NCBI GenBank assembly: GCA_003255065.1
Contig: QAOA01002478.1
Coordinates: 194,825-258,824 of the forward strand
From: Cercis canadensis
Taxonomy: Eukaryota > Streptophyta > Magnoliopsida > Fabales > Fabaceae
Length of the DNA: 64,000 bases
Direction: 5' to 3'
Part shown: positions 13,081-24,224 of the stretch, piece by piece
Layout: each line of letters begins with the position of its first letter
How positions within the stretch are numbered: the first letter of the stretch is position 1
The notes under the pieces: generated by a model
Told to the model about the DNA's origin: nothing
Seen by the model: only the letters and a program-made list of their open reading frames with translations
Databases searched by the model: none
Translations under genes and position numbers: made by a program

Positions 13081-14290
13081 AATACCCCCAAACTTAAGAT
13101 TTGTTAGTCCTCGACCAAAACAAAGAATCAAACTAACAAAGTTAACAAAACTAAAACACATGAGTGATAACATAAATCTACTAACCAAAGATACCTCAAA
13201 GCTACAAATAATCATAGCTTAGAGAAAACTCAACTCATTAAGAATGTGTAAAAATTTTATCCAAGTGCAATTTTCACCTTATTCATTGTGTGTGTGTTTA
13301 GCCATTTTCACTTAACCCATTGTAATTCAAATAAATTTATACAAACTAGCACACGTAAATTGACTTCTAAATGTATGAACTAGAAAATCCCATAGGCTTG
13401 CTTTTCATTCTACTCTCCACTAATGTAGGCTACTCACAACATCAAAGATCAATAAGACTTCATTTAGCTTGTAATGTATGGTTAAGGCTAAGGTAGGATA
13501 CTGGATATCAATAAAGTTCAAATCATCCATAACACATAACCAATCTAGGACTAAGAGCTCCAACTCTTCAAACTAGTCCCCCCAAACTTATTTTTAACCT
13601 TTTTTACTCATCATCTACTTTTGTTTCCTTTCTTTTTCTTTCACTTGTTTGTGCTTCTTTTTCTTTCTTTTCTTTGACTAAAATGTCTACACCCCCAAAA
13701 TTATTTTCTTATTTAATGATCAAAGGGTGTAGCTTTCTACTTTCTTTTCTTTTTCATTCAATTCTTTCATTTTTTTTTTACTTTGCCAAGCAAAGAAGCA
13801 ATGAAATACTTTTCTCAACTACACCCATCATCTCTAATGTCTCTATAGCTCTAAGTATTTTTCCTAGTATGATCACATGTTATGAGTGAAGGCAAAGAGT
13901 TAAGAAAAAATATTAAGGGCTAGAATAAATTGTGGGTGACAAATAAAATGTTTAATTAGGCTCAACGTGATAAAGTAGGGATAACAATATGCAAATGTTG
14001 GCTTGAAATGCTCAAACGGTCCAAAAATAGCCTAAATCATGTCTCTAATGTTGTATAGCCTAGAATTTCGCCTCAAGTGGAAATCAAGCAAGTTCTAGAA
14101 TCCTATGAAGTCATATGAAAGTACTAAGCATGCATAAACCTTATCTAAATCAAGCAAAAACTCAAGTGTTCAATGTTATATGCTCAAAATGTCAAGGAAT
14201 CACAAACAAAGTAAAAACTAACACAAAAATCAAGCACACACACAAACATAATATGCATTATTTTCCAAGAGCTGTATGAACAATTACAAT
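13081..14290 (-). other. Non-coding internal part of the antisense gypsy element
   Basis: No gene. The sequence adjoins the polypurine tract of the antisense LTR and is AT-rich with pyrimidine tracts, as in the untranslated region downstream of pol in gypsy elements. It ends where a CACTA terminus begins. Confidence 0.4.
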
Positions 14291-14295
14291 CATTT

Positions 14296-14520
14296 CACTA
14301 CAAGAAAAAGGCTATTTTCCAACGAAAAATTCCAATGGAACAAAATACCGTTGGAATTTTTTAAAATTCCAAAGGTAATGTAATTCCGTTGGAATTTTCC
14401 ATCAGAATTACTGTTAGAATTGTCCAAAAGTTTTTTTTTAAGAATTCTAACAAAATATTCCAATGGAATATACCGTTAGAATTTTTTTCAATTTTTTTTA
14501 ATTTTTTGTTAGTTCCAACA
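14296..14520 (+). mobile_element. CACTA (En/Spm) transposon terminus
   Basis: Begins CACTACAAGAAAAA, the standard plant CACTA terminal inverted repeat. It is followed by repeated subterminal motifs in both orientations (variants of 'attccaatggaa' and 'ccgttggaatttt'), which is the normal subterminal repeat layout of this superfamily. No matching second end (ttcttgtagtg) was found downstream and no transposase is visible, so this is one end of a truncated element. Confidence 0.7.
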
Positions 14521-14558
14521 CAGTAATTTTGAGTTTTGTTAGCCCCACAAGTCTCTTG

Positions 14559-14839
14559 TCCTGCTTTGTTTAATTTGTGTTTGTTTTTCTCTAAGTTCTT
14601 ATTTAGAACATATTTGAAAAGAAGCCTTGAAGAACTTGTTCTTATGAACTAGTTCTTGCATATGTGAGCAAGCTCCACTTGATAATGAGAGTTTCAAANT
14701 CCTGTTTTGTTTAATTTGTGTTTGTTTTTCTCTAAGTTCTTATTTAGAACATATTTGAAAAGAAGCCTTGAAGAACTTGTTCTTATGAACTAGTTCTTGC
14801 ATATGTGAGCAAGCTCCACTTGATAATGAGAGTTTCAAA
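14559..14839. repeat. 140-bp direct repeat flanking a single N
   Basis: 14559-14698 and 14700-14839 are 140-bp copies, almost identical (one c/t difference near the start seen by eye), separated only by an N at 14699. This looks like two contig ends that overlap but were joined without merging. No gene here. Confidence 0.85.
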
Positions 14840-15592
14840 TATTGCTAATGTGGATAAGTTTGTCAAAGACTCCAGCCAAATTTAGCCTCTTACAATCTAA
14901 CTAAGAGTTATGTTAGTTGAGATTGAAAAGTGCTTTCTTGAAGTGACTAATATAAGGTCTTTGTTTCAAGGAAAAGTTTATCTATTTCTCTTACACAAAG
15001 TAAGACTTTTTGGAACAAAAGGACAAAAGCTTTTTTGATTGATTGACATGGTGTCAACCGGTAGGTGGCTCCTTCTATGTCTCCCTCTTTGTCTTTCACG
15101 TGCACAAAAAAGGAAATAAAAGAAAGGGACCTCCCAAGGCTTCGTAGCAATGCATGAAGAGAAGTGAGAAGAAAATATTTTAGAAAGAGAAGGAAGCTAT
15201 TTTCAAGAGTTCTACTCTTCTTCTTCTTCCTCTTGGTTATCTCTTTATGCTTTAAGAACTTCATTGTATTATATCTACTTTGTAAGAGAGTTTCTTCTTT
15301 TAAAACTAAACCAAAACACTTGGGTTTTGTATCTGGATTTTCTATGGGAGAAATCCATGAGAGTGATCTCTAGTGAGTTAGAGAAAGAGAGTTTATGGTT
15401 AGCTTGAAAAAAAAAAAACCATGGTTGTGAAGCTTGAAGAAGCTTGTAAAAATAAACTTGAAAAATAGTGGAATCCCATGATATAGGAGAAGTGGATGTA
15501 GGCATGTTAAGCTGAACCACTATAAAGACTATTGTAGATTTTCTTTTTCTCCATCTTTGATCTTCTAGATTAACTTCTATTTTATTCTAAAT
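14840..15592. other. Gene-free region
   Basis: No supported gene or transposon end. Short open frames on both strands (14947-15520) lack recognisable domains and overlap each other. Confidence 0.4.
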
Positions 15593-15601
15593 GGTTTATT
15601 A

Positions 15602-15805
15602 GACTAAAACCCCATTTTCGTCCCTCACTTATAGGGCGGTGTCAATTTCATCCCCCACTGCAATATTTTTTCAATTAAGTCTCTAACTTATGAAATTCGC
15701 TTTAATAAAATCCCTCCGTCTAACTTCCACTAAGTGCACTGACGGAAATGTTGATGTAGCCGTGAAAAGGTGATGTGGCACTGTTAAATGCCATGTTGGA
15801 CATCC
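15602..15805 (+). repeat. Left terminal inverted repeat of the Pack-MULE
   Basis: About 204 bp that match the reverse complement of 18383-18587 with scattered substitutions. Shared blocks include 'gtccctcactta', 'aatttcatcccc', 'tcaattaagtc', 'actgacggaaatg' and 'gatgtggcact'. A pyrimidine-rich tract just inside (to about 15941) also pairs loosely with 18311-18370. Confidence 0.85.
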
Positions 15806-16037
15806 AAGTGGACACACCACTTAGGTGCTCTCCAAAACGATGCCATTTTGGGTCTTAAGAGCCCTTCCCTCTCCACTTCTTCCCTTTCTTTGTTTCCTTC
15901 TCTCTCCCTCTCTTCTTGTCTCTTTCTCTTTCTCTTCTTGACACACCACATCACTCTTATTCTTCGTCAACCCTTTCCTCTATCCTCACTGGGAACCCAC
16001 CTTTATTTTTGCCATTAAGAAGGAAATGAACTCCGAC

Positions 16038-16372
16038 TCAACCCCACAGGTTCTCCAACCTCCCCATCGCATACACATGGTACGTCACCCTCATCCCTTT
16101 TCTCACAGCCGTTCCATCAGGCAAAACGTCGTTGTCTGCAGCCTCTTTTGTATCCAATGGCACTGGCGGGTACAACCTCATGCTCTCGCTTAACGCAGCA
16201 TGAGTATAAATCATATCCTTAACTTCATCGTAAACAAGAGCTTCTGATTTTTCTCCGATCTCCTTCAGAACCTCCTTCTCCACTCGTGGGTTCTTCGAGA
16301 GTAGCCAGAAAAACCATGTTAGCGCCGCAGATGTCAAGTCCTTACCTGCCACTACTAGAACTCATAAAAAAT
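16038..16372 (-). pseudogene. Captured cytochrome P450 fragment (CYP94/CYP86-clan-like)
   Basis: About 105 open codons of the P450 core. They include the I-helix oxygen-binding region (AGKDLTSAALTWFFWLLS, the A/G-G-x-D/E-T-T/S equivalent), the K-helix ExxR (ESMRLYPPVP) and the following 'DGTAVRKGMRVTYHVYAMGRLE' region. These are typical of the CYP94 fatty-acid/jasmonate hydroxylase group. The N-terminal half, the PERF region and the heme-binding Cys loop are missing. The frame is disrupted just before AGKD and again after 'ENLWG'. It cannot encode an active enzyme. It lies inside the Pack-MULE next to an unrelated gene fragment, so it is a captured copy. Assignment to the CYP94 level rests on remembered family patterns. 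Confidence 0.8.
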
Positions 16373-16629
16373 CCAATATGAAAATTCAGGGTGACTCAAG
16401 GCCTTCCTCTTCTTGCGTGCTTCATGCATGCAGTGAGTATAGTATCCTCATGCAAGACCCGTCGATAAGCTAAGGCTACGACATGAAGGAAGGCCAAAAG
16501 AACTACAGAACCGATACCGATATGCCGAGGGAATCAGATACTGGCTATGAATCGAGCCTTTATGCTTAAAAAATGTCTTGGTCATCTAACCAAGGAGCAT
16601 CATGTTGGCTTTGAAGCAGCTGCGCCAAT

Positions 16630-17991
16630 TATAATCAATTATCCAGTTAAGCTAGAAGAACTGGTTGCGGTTTTCTTCCCAGTGATAGAGTTAAATGTAT
16701 CATTAGGCACAATGTCACGATTCGAAACCGCAACGATGGAAGTTTTAGTTCCCTTAACAGCACAACTTCTATCTATTATGGTGGAAGCTTTAGTTACCTT
16801 AGCAGAATCAAGTTCTTCGGTGAAAGCTCCATTTCTTTTATAGCATGAAAATGAGATGGAGAGAGCCCAGGAGCATCCTTCTGCAACACATCTAGGTCAA
16901 GAAAAGCACGTGAAGGATGAGGCATATCAGGAGTACGTGGCTCAGAGTCTGCAGGAGAAACTGCAGGCAAATCATCTACCAATACCATAGGAACTTGGTT
17001 AGGAAATGCTTCATCCATGGTCAGATGGGCCTCCTTGCAAAGGAATCGGCATCTTCTTCGATAAGCTTAATCATTTGCTTCACCTTGGAATCCATATTTA
17101 TTCAAGAGGAGAGAATATTATTGCTATAAATTCAAATATGTAAAGAAACAAAGAGCATTAAATGCGTGTTGGAATGCATATGGTTATGTAAGAACAAACA
17201 TGAGTTGGAATCTTCCATGTACGTAAAACCATAGATTGACATGTACATGATGAACTTGCATGCATTTAGAATAACCTTAAAGCAAGTTTACGGTATGCTC
17301 CATCCATAAATGATTTGCTATCTTAGATGTAGAAATTTGGGCTTCAATAAGTGTACACAGCAAATGGAGGCTACAAGTGAAAAGAAATATAAAGGAACTG
17401 AGATGGTTGGACATTATATACAAACCACCACACAAAGCGCGCAATGGCCATCATTAAACCAGGAACTAAAAGGATACCCGAGCACATAAATGAAAATAAA
17501 TGGTTGTAGTTGACACATGAATAAAGCGTGTCATGGTCATCACTAATCTAGGAAGTGAAACTGGAAAGTGTTGACGGTTGAGGCAGCTTATATTACAACG
17601 CCAGACATTATTAAGGGCAAAATATGGATTGACATTCACAAAGAGATATATGCATATACTTCCACTCCAGTATTCCATGTCATTACAATCTCAGTAAGTT
17701 TGAATGAAGCAAAGAAAATGACAAGTAAAATGCACAATTAGACTTCCTTCCTAAGGGTTTAATGTCAAAAATAGCTAGTGCATGTCAATCTTTGAAGTTA
17801 CCACCACTATGTCAAGTCATGAAGACTTATATGTATTGTATATCTTAAATGGAATTGCTACCAAGACCAAAAAGATAGGAGGCATTACCAGTTAGATTTT
17901 CCTGGAGCCATTTTGAGTTCTTAGGACTTATGTGGCTGTCCCACCACCATGAATACATTCTTTTAGAATCTGCATGGGACACAGCTGCCAT
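16630..17991 (-). pseudogene. Captured NET1/KIP1-like (NAB domain) gene fragment
   Basis: The - strand start at 17991 encodes 34 residues beginning MAAVSHADSKRMYSWWWDSH, the N-terminal signature of plant NETWORKED (KIP1-like) actin-binding proteins. It ends at a GT donor (exon 17889-17991). A second piece resumes near 17095 with 'MDSKVKQMIKLIEEDADSFA'. It breaks off near 17020 with a stop and resumes as 'EAFPNQVPMVLVDDLPA' and 'PHPSRAFLDLDVLQKDA' down to about 16630, ending in stops. The central NAB part (the 'RRPELM..YRAYRALAERYDHATG' region of the family) is deleted and the long coiled-coil body is absent. Non-functional fragment captured by the MULE. Confidence 0.75.
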
Positions 17992-18382
17992 AGCTCCAGC
18001 CAAGAACACCAACACTTCTTCTTCTGATCTTGTAGGAACTTAATCCGCCAAAAATCAATGAAGTAAACCAAAACCACAAGATGTGCGTTTGACCAACAAA
18101 TTCAACACAAATGATGGGAAACAAACTCTCTCTTGTTGCTCCGATATAATCACTGGATCAATAAAAAACAGAAAGCAAACATTCAGTTTCAGATAAAACA
18201 AAGCTAACAAATAGAATAAACCTTTCTTTTAAGAAAAATACAGCCCAAAATTAACATCTTTATTCTTTTGCTAGCTTCATTCTCTGTTCCCATGCAAAAT
18301 CAAACAAGCACAGTGAGAGAAGAAGAGAAAAAGAGAGAGAAGAAGAAAGGGAGAGAGACAAAGAAAATGAAAGGGAAGAAAC

Positions 18383-18587
18383 GGATGTCCAACGTGACAT
18401 TTAATAGTGCCACATCACTCTTTAACAGCCACCTTAGCATTTCCGTCAGTGAAGTTAGTGGAAGTTAAATAGATGGATTTTATTGAAGTGAATTTTATAA
18501 GTAAGGGACTTAATTGAGAAAATATGGCAGTAGGGGATGAAATTAACATCGTCCTCTAAAGTGAGGGACAAAAATAGGGTTTTAGTC
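18383..18587 (-). repeat. Right terminal inverted repeat of the Pack-MULE
   Basis: About 205 bp, the inverted partner of 15602-15805, ending '...gggttttagtc' at 18587. See the left repeat for shared blocks. Confidence 0.85.
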
Positions 18588-18790
18588 GATTGATTAAGTT
18601 ATCTCATTTTATTCAAATATGGTATTTGTCAAAAAATTAGTTTGTAAGAACTAATTCTTAAACAAATCTTCTATTTGAATTTGTTTTATGAATAATTTTT
18701 TAATAATTCCTATTCACCAACCCCCCTCTCTACGAATATATTCTACAACTCTCAAGTTTAACCTAATCCCCTGTTTTCTACTACTACTAC

Positions 18791-18960
18791 CAATGTTTTA
18801 AAAATTGGACCGAACCAGGCGGTCCAACCGGTCGGATCGGTGCCCGGTTAGGATACCGGTTCGATTTATAGGGATAAACTGTTTAGGCGGTTAAACCGGT
18901 GAGAACCGGTAAAGCCGATGAACCGGTGTCGGTTTGTAATAACCAGCCGGCTCAAAGATT
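18791..18960. repeat. CCGGTT-rich subterminal repeat cluster (possible hAT-like end)
   Basis: After 'caatgttttaaaaattgg' there are about ten copies of ccggt/accgg motifs in both orientations within 170 bp. They are followed by the palindrome-like 'aaacgacgtcgttt' near 18976. Such clusters commonly mark ends of hAT-type plant transposons. The opposite end was not found. The rest of 18588-19533 shows no gene. Confidence 0.35.
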
Positions 18961-19533
18961 TTATTTTTTAAAATCAAAAACTTTAAAACGACGTCGTTTG
19001 CTAAGGGTCTTCATTCCCAATTTTAGTTTTCTCCCGTTCCCTGCTTCTCCTCCCTCCATTCTTCTCAGTCTCAGTCTCAGCCACTCAGCCATAATCAACT
19101 AATCTTCCTCCATTCTCTCAGCGACTCAGCCTGGCGGACTGCATTCTTCCCTTTCTAGCACCGGCGGACTACGTACCTAAAATGTTCTCGGTAGGTGATT
19201 ATTACTTTGAATGTTAACCCCTTTCTTCTTCACCCAATATTTGTTGAAATCAATGTCTCCTTTAGAAAATACCTTGTGATTCGCACTTGGGGGGCTTCAC
19301 TTTCAAACTGGATTTTGTTTAATACCTCCGGGTTTATCATTTGGTACCTATTTGTCACAGAAGAATTTGTATCCAGATTTTTGTTTCTTTCTCATAACTA
19401 ATTTATTGGTTAAAATGTTCAATTTTTGGGCCATTCAATCTTATTAATTGATCAGTCTTTCCAATCCCGAAAGATTCCTTGTTTTAAATTAAAATTTTCA
19501 AGCGTTTGTATGGTTTTTCAGGAATTTCTTGTG

Positions 19534-20850
19534 ACAGGTGCCGAACCGTACAAAATTAAACTACTAATTGCAACTAAATTGTAGTATAGGATGCAATCAG
19601 TGTCGTCTCCCAAGGATTCACCAGAACAACTAATCTTTCAAGAACTTAAGCAAGAACAGAATAAGGGGGGTTTTGTGTTGAATGCAATATACTAAGAATT
19701 AAGAAAGCAGTAAACTGAATTTATCAAATAAGAGAAAACGCAATCAACTCAAGCAGGCAACCAAACCTTAATCCATCCTTGTTCACTAAAGATAAACTAG
19801 ATCTAATTTAATTCTTGGTTAAGTGTTACCTGGAACCCCTAACAATAACACTTAGAATTCCTACTGATTTACCAATCAGGATTCAATTAATCATGGAATT
19901 AAGACTCTAGGCAACCGCTCTATATCACTAAATCCAGATTAATTTAATAACCGAATTATCCAAGTTAACCATATATTAAAGACCTTTAAAGTATGATTAT
20001 CAATCTGTTACTATTATGAATCTAATCAACCAAATTAAATTCATACAACTCATGGAATCAAAGTACCATTCAATCACATGAAGAAGGGGAGAAGCAGTAA
20101 TTCAAATTAAATTAAATCAAACCCGGTTGAAGCACAGGAACTCTGGATTGTCAAGTTTGGCTCCTTTTGAATTGATTACAAACGAACTTAGCCTTCCATG
20201 GAAGACTTGAACACAAAGCAAAGGGGAAAAACAAACTTAGCAAAGGAGGCAGCAGCAGCTCAAGGAATTTTGTATCTCTTCTGATTGTGTATTATTTGCC
20301 TCAACAACTTGAGAATATATACTAGCTGGCTGCCTCCTCTAGGTTTCCTAATGGTTTCCTAATTACAAAATAAACCTAGTTTCCTAAATTATTAATGGTA
20401 AAAACATGATCAAGCCCTAGTGTCATGTGTGCTGGCCCAAAAAGAGATGTTGGCCCAAATAAACATGCTCTGGTCCAATAGGCAGCCCTAAGGAAAGGAA
20501 TCAGTCAATGCTGGGCGGAGTGCTGGGCGGAGCAGAAAATCTGGACTGCTTGCACGCGAATTTCAGTTGTCCAGACGCGAGAATCAGCTTCTGGGCTCTT
20601 CATATGAAATGTGGAATTTTCTGTCAGCTTTCCAACGAAACTGGAATCACATCAATCGGACATCTATAGCAAAAGATATGGTGAAAAACGTAAGCAGTGC
20701 CAGAATTTAACAGTTAAGCAATTAAAATCTACAAGCACCAACAAGTCCAAATCTACAAAACATGTCTAAAAGCCATAGAAATACTAGAAACACACACTAA
20801 AAGACTAAGTATAAGGGAAACAAATAGTATAAAATAATGTGTTATCAATA
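19534..20850 (-). repeat. Probable antisense gypsy solo LTR or LTR fragment
   Basis: On the - strand the block starts TGATAACACATT (20850) and ends '...gttcggcacctgtca' (19534), so it has TG...CA ends. It includes the 'gggagacgacactg...atcctatactac' stretch common near the 3' end of Athila-like LTRs. No coding sequence. I could not find a matching target duplication, so the exact ends are uncertain. Confidence 0.45.
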
Positions 20851-21711
20851 TGCAATGCAAGTAAAATGAACTTGTTGCCGGTTATAATTCATTCTGCTTA
20901 TACCCATTTACTAAATCCTTTCAATCTATCATATGTTGTTCTTTACGCTTCTCACTCTGTGGATTCTAGATCCCTATTTTCTAATGTGATGTCCATGAAA
21001 TTTCTCTTACTTAACTAGTTATCTCAAGACAGTAGCCCCAACTGTTCTCATAGAAGAAAATGGTCTTAATAGGATGCTTGTTCTAATATAGAATATGGAG
21101 GAGGTCTGGCACTTACTTGAGTTCTTCATGCTTCTTGGCTCAAGGGAGCCTTAAGGGAATTGGGTCTTGATAAATAGTGTCTAGAATGCAATAGAGCTTG
21201 ACAATTGAAGAAAAATATATCAGAATTGGTCTTCTTTCTAGAATCACCAATTTGATATTCTCTCTTGATTCAATAATTTGATTCGTTGATGGTTTTAGTG
21301 TTAGCTATATCTGATATTTTGAACCACTATTATTTTGAGCTACATTCCTGTGGTTCAAACTATGATTCTTCTTTAATTTGCAGGTGCTATGACTTGTGGT
21401 AATTTTGTTATGCAAATGTAATGGTCTTGGCTTTATTGGAGTCTACTGTAGGTTTGTTTTTTATCTTTCTTTTTCACTGTTATCAAACTTCGGTAATCCG
21501 TCTTTGCAAAGCTCTGTTTTTCATGTTGCCATGTTGACTTGATGACTTCTAAGTTGATAGTTCTTTCATTTTGTCGACTGCCTTTAATGTTAAACATCAT
21601 ACTTCTCATTAGTTATCAAGTTGTTTCGAATTGATCATTCAATATACTTGTTCCTTTTTTCCTTTTTTTTTGTACTTGCCCTATATTCTTATAGGATATA
21701 AACCAAATATG
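20851..21711. other. Gene-free region
   Basis: No supported gene, RNA or transposon terminus seen. AT-rich sequence without an open frame of note. Confidence 0.35.
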
Positions 21712-22463
21712 GATCTCTTTAATTGACTACACAAAATACGAAGGTATATTCCTATCCTACATACAACCTATGGTATTTATTCCAATGAACTAGACACACA
21801 AATCTCATTCCGGTCTCATTTGTGATTAGTTTGTTAACTAATTGATGATCATACAATTATAAGCATTAAGAACATAGATAAACATTCAAGTAGAAATTAC
21901 AATCATTCGTAGTTAGGCTACATCGTAGTCTTAGAAAGAAAATTAGTTCATACGATAAAATAAAACATCCTAATAATAAATCTAAACACAAGTGAAAGAT
22001 AGTAGAAGAAGAAAATCTTATTGAGAAGTTAGATCCATCACTGTCTCCTTCCTTGCACCTTCGATTTCTCTTCTTCAATCCTCCACTTATGAGATTATGG
22101 AACCAAATAGGAACTCATTGGGAACCAATTAGGAACCCTAATATAGACTCTAAAATATCTATTTATATGTCATAGGAAGTTTAGAGAAATAAGGAATTAA
22201 AATCACAAAGGAATCCTAATTAAAATAAGAAAATTGGAAGTCAATTCCCGAGTTGACACTCGAGGGCTGCAACCCTTTTTCACAAAGTAACTAAAATTCA
22301 CCCTTTTTTAAACTAAAATATGCTTAAGAGACTTTTAAGCATTCCTAAATCGAAAACCTAAAAAATAAATATTAAAACACATAAATCAACTCTAAAATAC
22401 CCTAGAACAAGCAATTAACAAACTAAATAAATACAAGATAAGCAATATAAAACCAACTTATCA
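21712..22463 (-). repeat. Truncated second copy of the antisense gypsy LTR
   Basis: Closely resembles 12309-13080. Shared blocks include 'ctctttaattgactacacaa', 'tacaacctatggtatttat', 'aactagacacacaaatctc', 'gtagttaggctacatcgtag' and the terminal 'caacttatca'. The end of this copy is not followed by the polypurine tract seen at the first copy. It is therefore a fragment or a solo-LTR remnant of the same family. Confidence 0.65.
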
Positions 22464-22778
22464 AACATCCTCATTGAATATTCTTTAAGTTCACCCCCTT
22501 AGAACTCCACCAACCTTAAACCTAACATTCATTCTTTATTATAAGCACTTTATTTTCTTTGATATTCTTCTTAAAGACTCCCATCATTTTCACAATTAAT
22601 GGACCAGACATCCATTAATACACCTTCAGCCACAATTAAAACCACCTAAAAACACTGAGCTTCGCTGTTACTATTCATCAGCTAGAGCAAAGAGCATTAG
22701 GACTCCCCCTGTAAGGTTAGACTAAACCACGGCTGGAATTTTTGGCCCTAAGACTCATCTCCCTTGGCTTTAAGCCCA

Positions 22779-23819
22779 ACATCCTCTCACTGTCCTATCA
22801 AGCTTTCAAAGGTGTCTCAACTGTTCATTCACCAAACTCGCCAGAACTAGTCACACAAGATTGTATTGCACCTCCATTATGATTAACGAACCAAAAAAAT
22901 CAACAAAACATAGAATTAGTGGTCACTTTTAAGTTTTAGAATTTGAGATCAAGGGGAATAAACTCAAAATAAATTAAACATATAACTTGAAATATATTAT
23001 TAGAAATTCACAAGTGAGTGGACTTGCAAAATAACCATTTGCATTGAATTTATTCTAACAATTTACACTACATAATAATTTTCTCAAACTTTTTTCTTAT
23101 GTGAGCATCTTGTCGAAAATTAAACATTTGGTCAAATTTTAAATCAATGGAAAAAAGACTATTTAGAACTTGAAAAGAAAAAAAAAAAAAAGTGCTTAAG
23201 GCATAAACTTGAACCATATCCTTTGATGTTATATATTTTATTTCCGTTTATATATAAAAATCATTTCATTTAATGTTAATTTAAACATAATAATCACANA
23301 CATCCTCTCGCTGTCCTATGAAGCTTTCAAAGGTGTCTCAACTGTTCATTCACCAAACCCACCAGAACTAGTCACACAAGATTGTATTGCACCTCCATTA
23401 TGATTAACGAACCAAAAAAATCAACAAAACATAGAATTAGTGGTCGCTTTTAAGTTTTAGAATTTGAGATCAAGGGGAATAAACTCAAAATAAATTAAAC
23501 ATATAACTTGAAATATACTATTAGAAATTCACAAGTGAGTGGACTTGCAAAATAACCATTTGCATTGAATTTATTCTAACAATTTACACTACATAATAAT
23601 TTTCCCAAACTTTTTTCTTATGTGAGCATCTTGTCGAAAATTAAACATTTGGTCAAATTTTAAATCAATGGAAAAAAGACTATTTAGAACTTGAAAAGAA
23701 AAAAAAAAAAAAGTGCTTAAGGCATAAACTTGAACCATATCCTTTGATGTTATATATTTTATTTCCGTTTATATATAAAAATCATTTCATTTAATGTTAA
23801 TTTAAACATAATAATCACA
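22779..23819. repeat. 520-bp direct repeat flanking a single N
   Basis: 22779-23298 and 23300-23819 are 520-bp near-identical copies with N at 23299. Differences are a few substitutions (e.g. ctctcac/ctctcgc and atcaagc/atgaagc near the start). Equal length with an N at the joint suggests an unmerged contig overlap. No gene is seen in 22464-24224. Another N at 23856 has no visible repeat beside it. Confidence 0.85.
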
Positions 23820-24224
23820 TATATAAATATAATAACTACATAGTATTAAAAATATNACTATCACGTGCTTAAAAATTTTATCCTTTTAACATTTTATAAT
23901 TTGTCATTCTAAATTTTAAAACCTTAAGATAATTTTATCAAAAGAACTCTAATTTCCTTTCCGAACTCATTGCATTTTCATATAAAAATTTATTTTTTTG
24001 TTTTGTTGGCCTTGTGTAATTTTATTTTGTGAAAAAAAAAAAATTCTAACTTAATAAAAGCTCTCAATTATAAAATTAATATCTTCAAATCTTAAATTCT
24101 TTCAATTTCAATTACAGGGTATCTACTTCTTAAAAAAAAATTATATTTTGTGAACCCAGGACATAAACCCCACCCCGCATTCTCGCATCGCATTTCCAGA
24201 AGCCCCTTACTGTCTGTATCAGCC

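Larger units (their letters stand above)
15602..18587. mobile_element. Pack-MULE-like element carrying host gene fragments
   Basis: A 2986-bp element bounded by long terminal inverted repeats that start GACTAAAACCC. The flanking 9-mers are GGTTTATTA (15593-15601) and GATTGATTA (18588-18596), matching 7 of 9, as expected for a decayed Mutator-type 9-bp target duplication. No transposase is present. The interior holds fragments of two unrelated host genes, both on the - strand: a cytochrome P450 (16038-16372) and a NET1-type NAB-domain gene (16630-17991). Gene capture inside long-TIR non-autonomous MULEs is the Pack-MULE pattern. Its age is suggested by frameshifts in the captured exons. Confidence 0.8.

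Noticed and set aside
16547..16843. 98-codon + strand frame in the Pack-MULE
   Set aside because: It is antisense to the NET1-like fragment, which reads clearly on the - strand.
24150..24224. Upstream in-frame ATG of CLPP2 (25 extra codons)
   Set aside because: Possible, but the family start MRGLL at 24225 already gives a transit-peptide-like N-terminus and the expected length.
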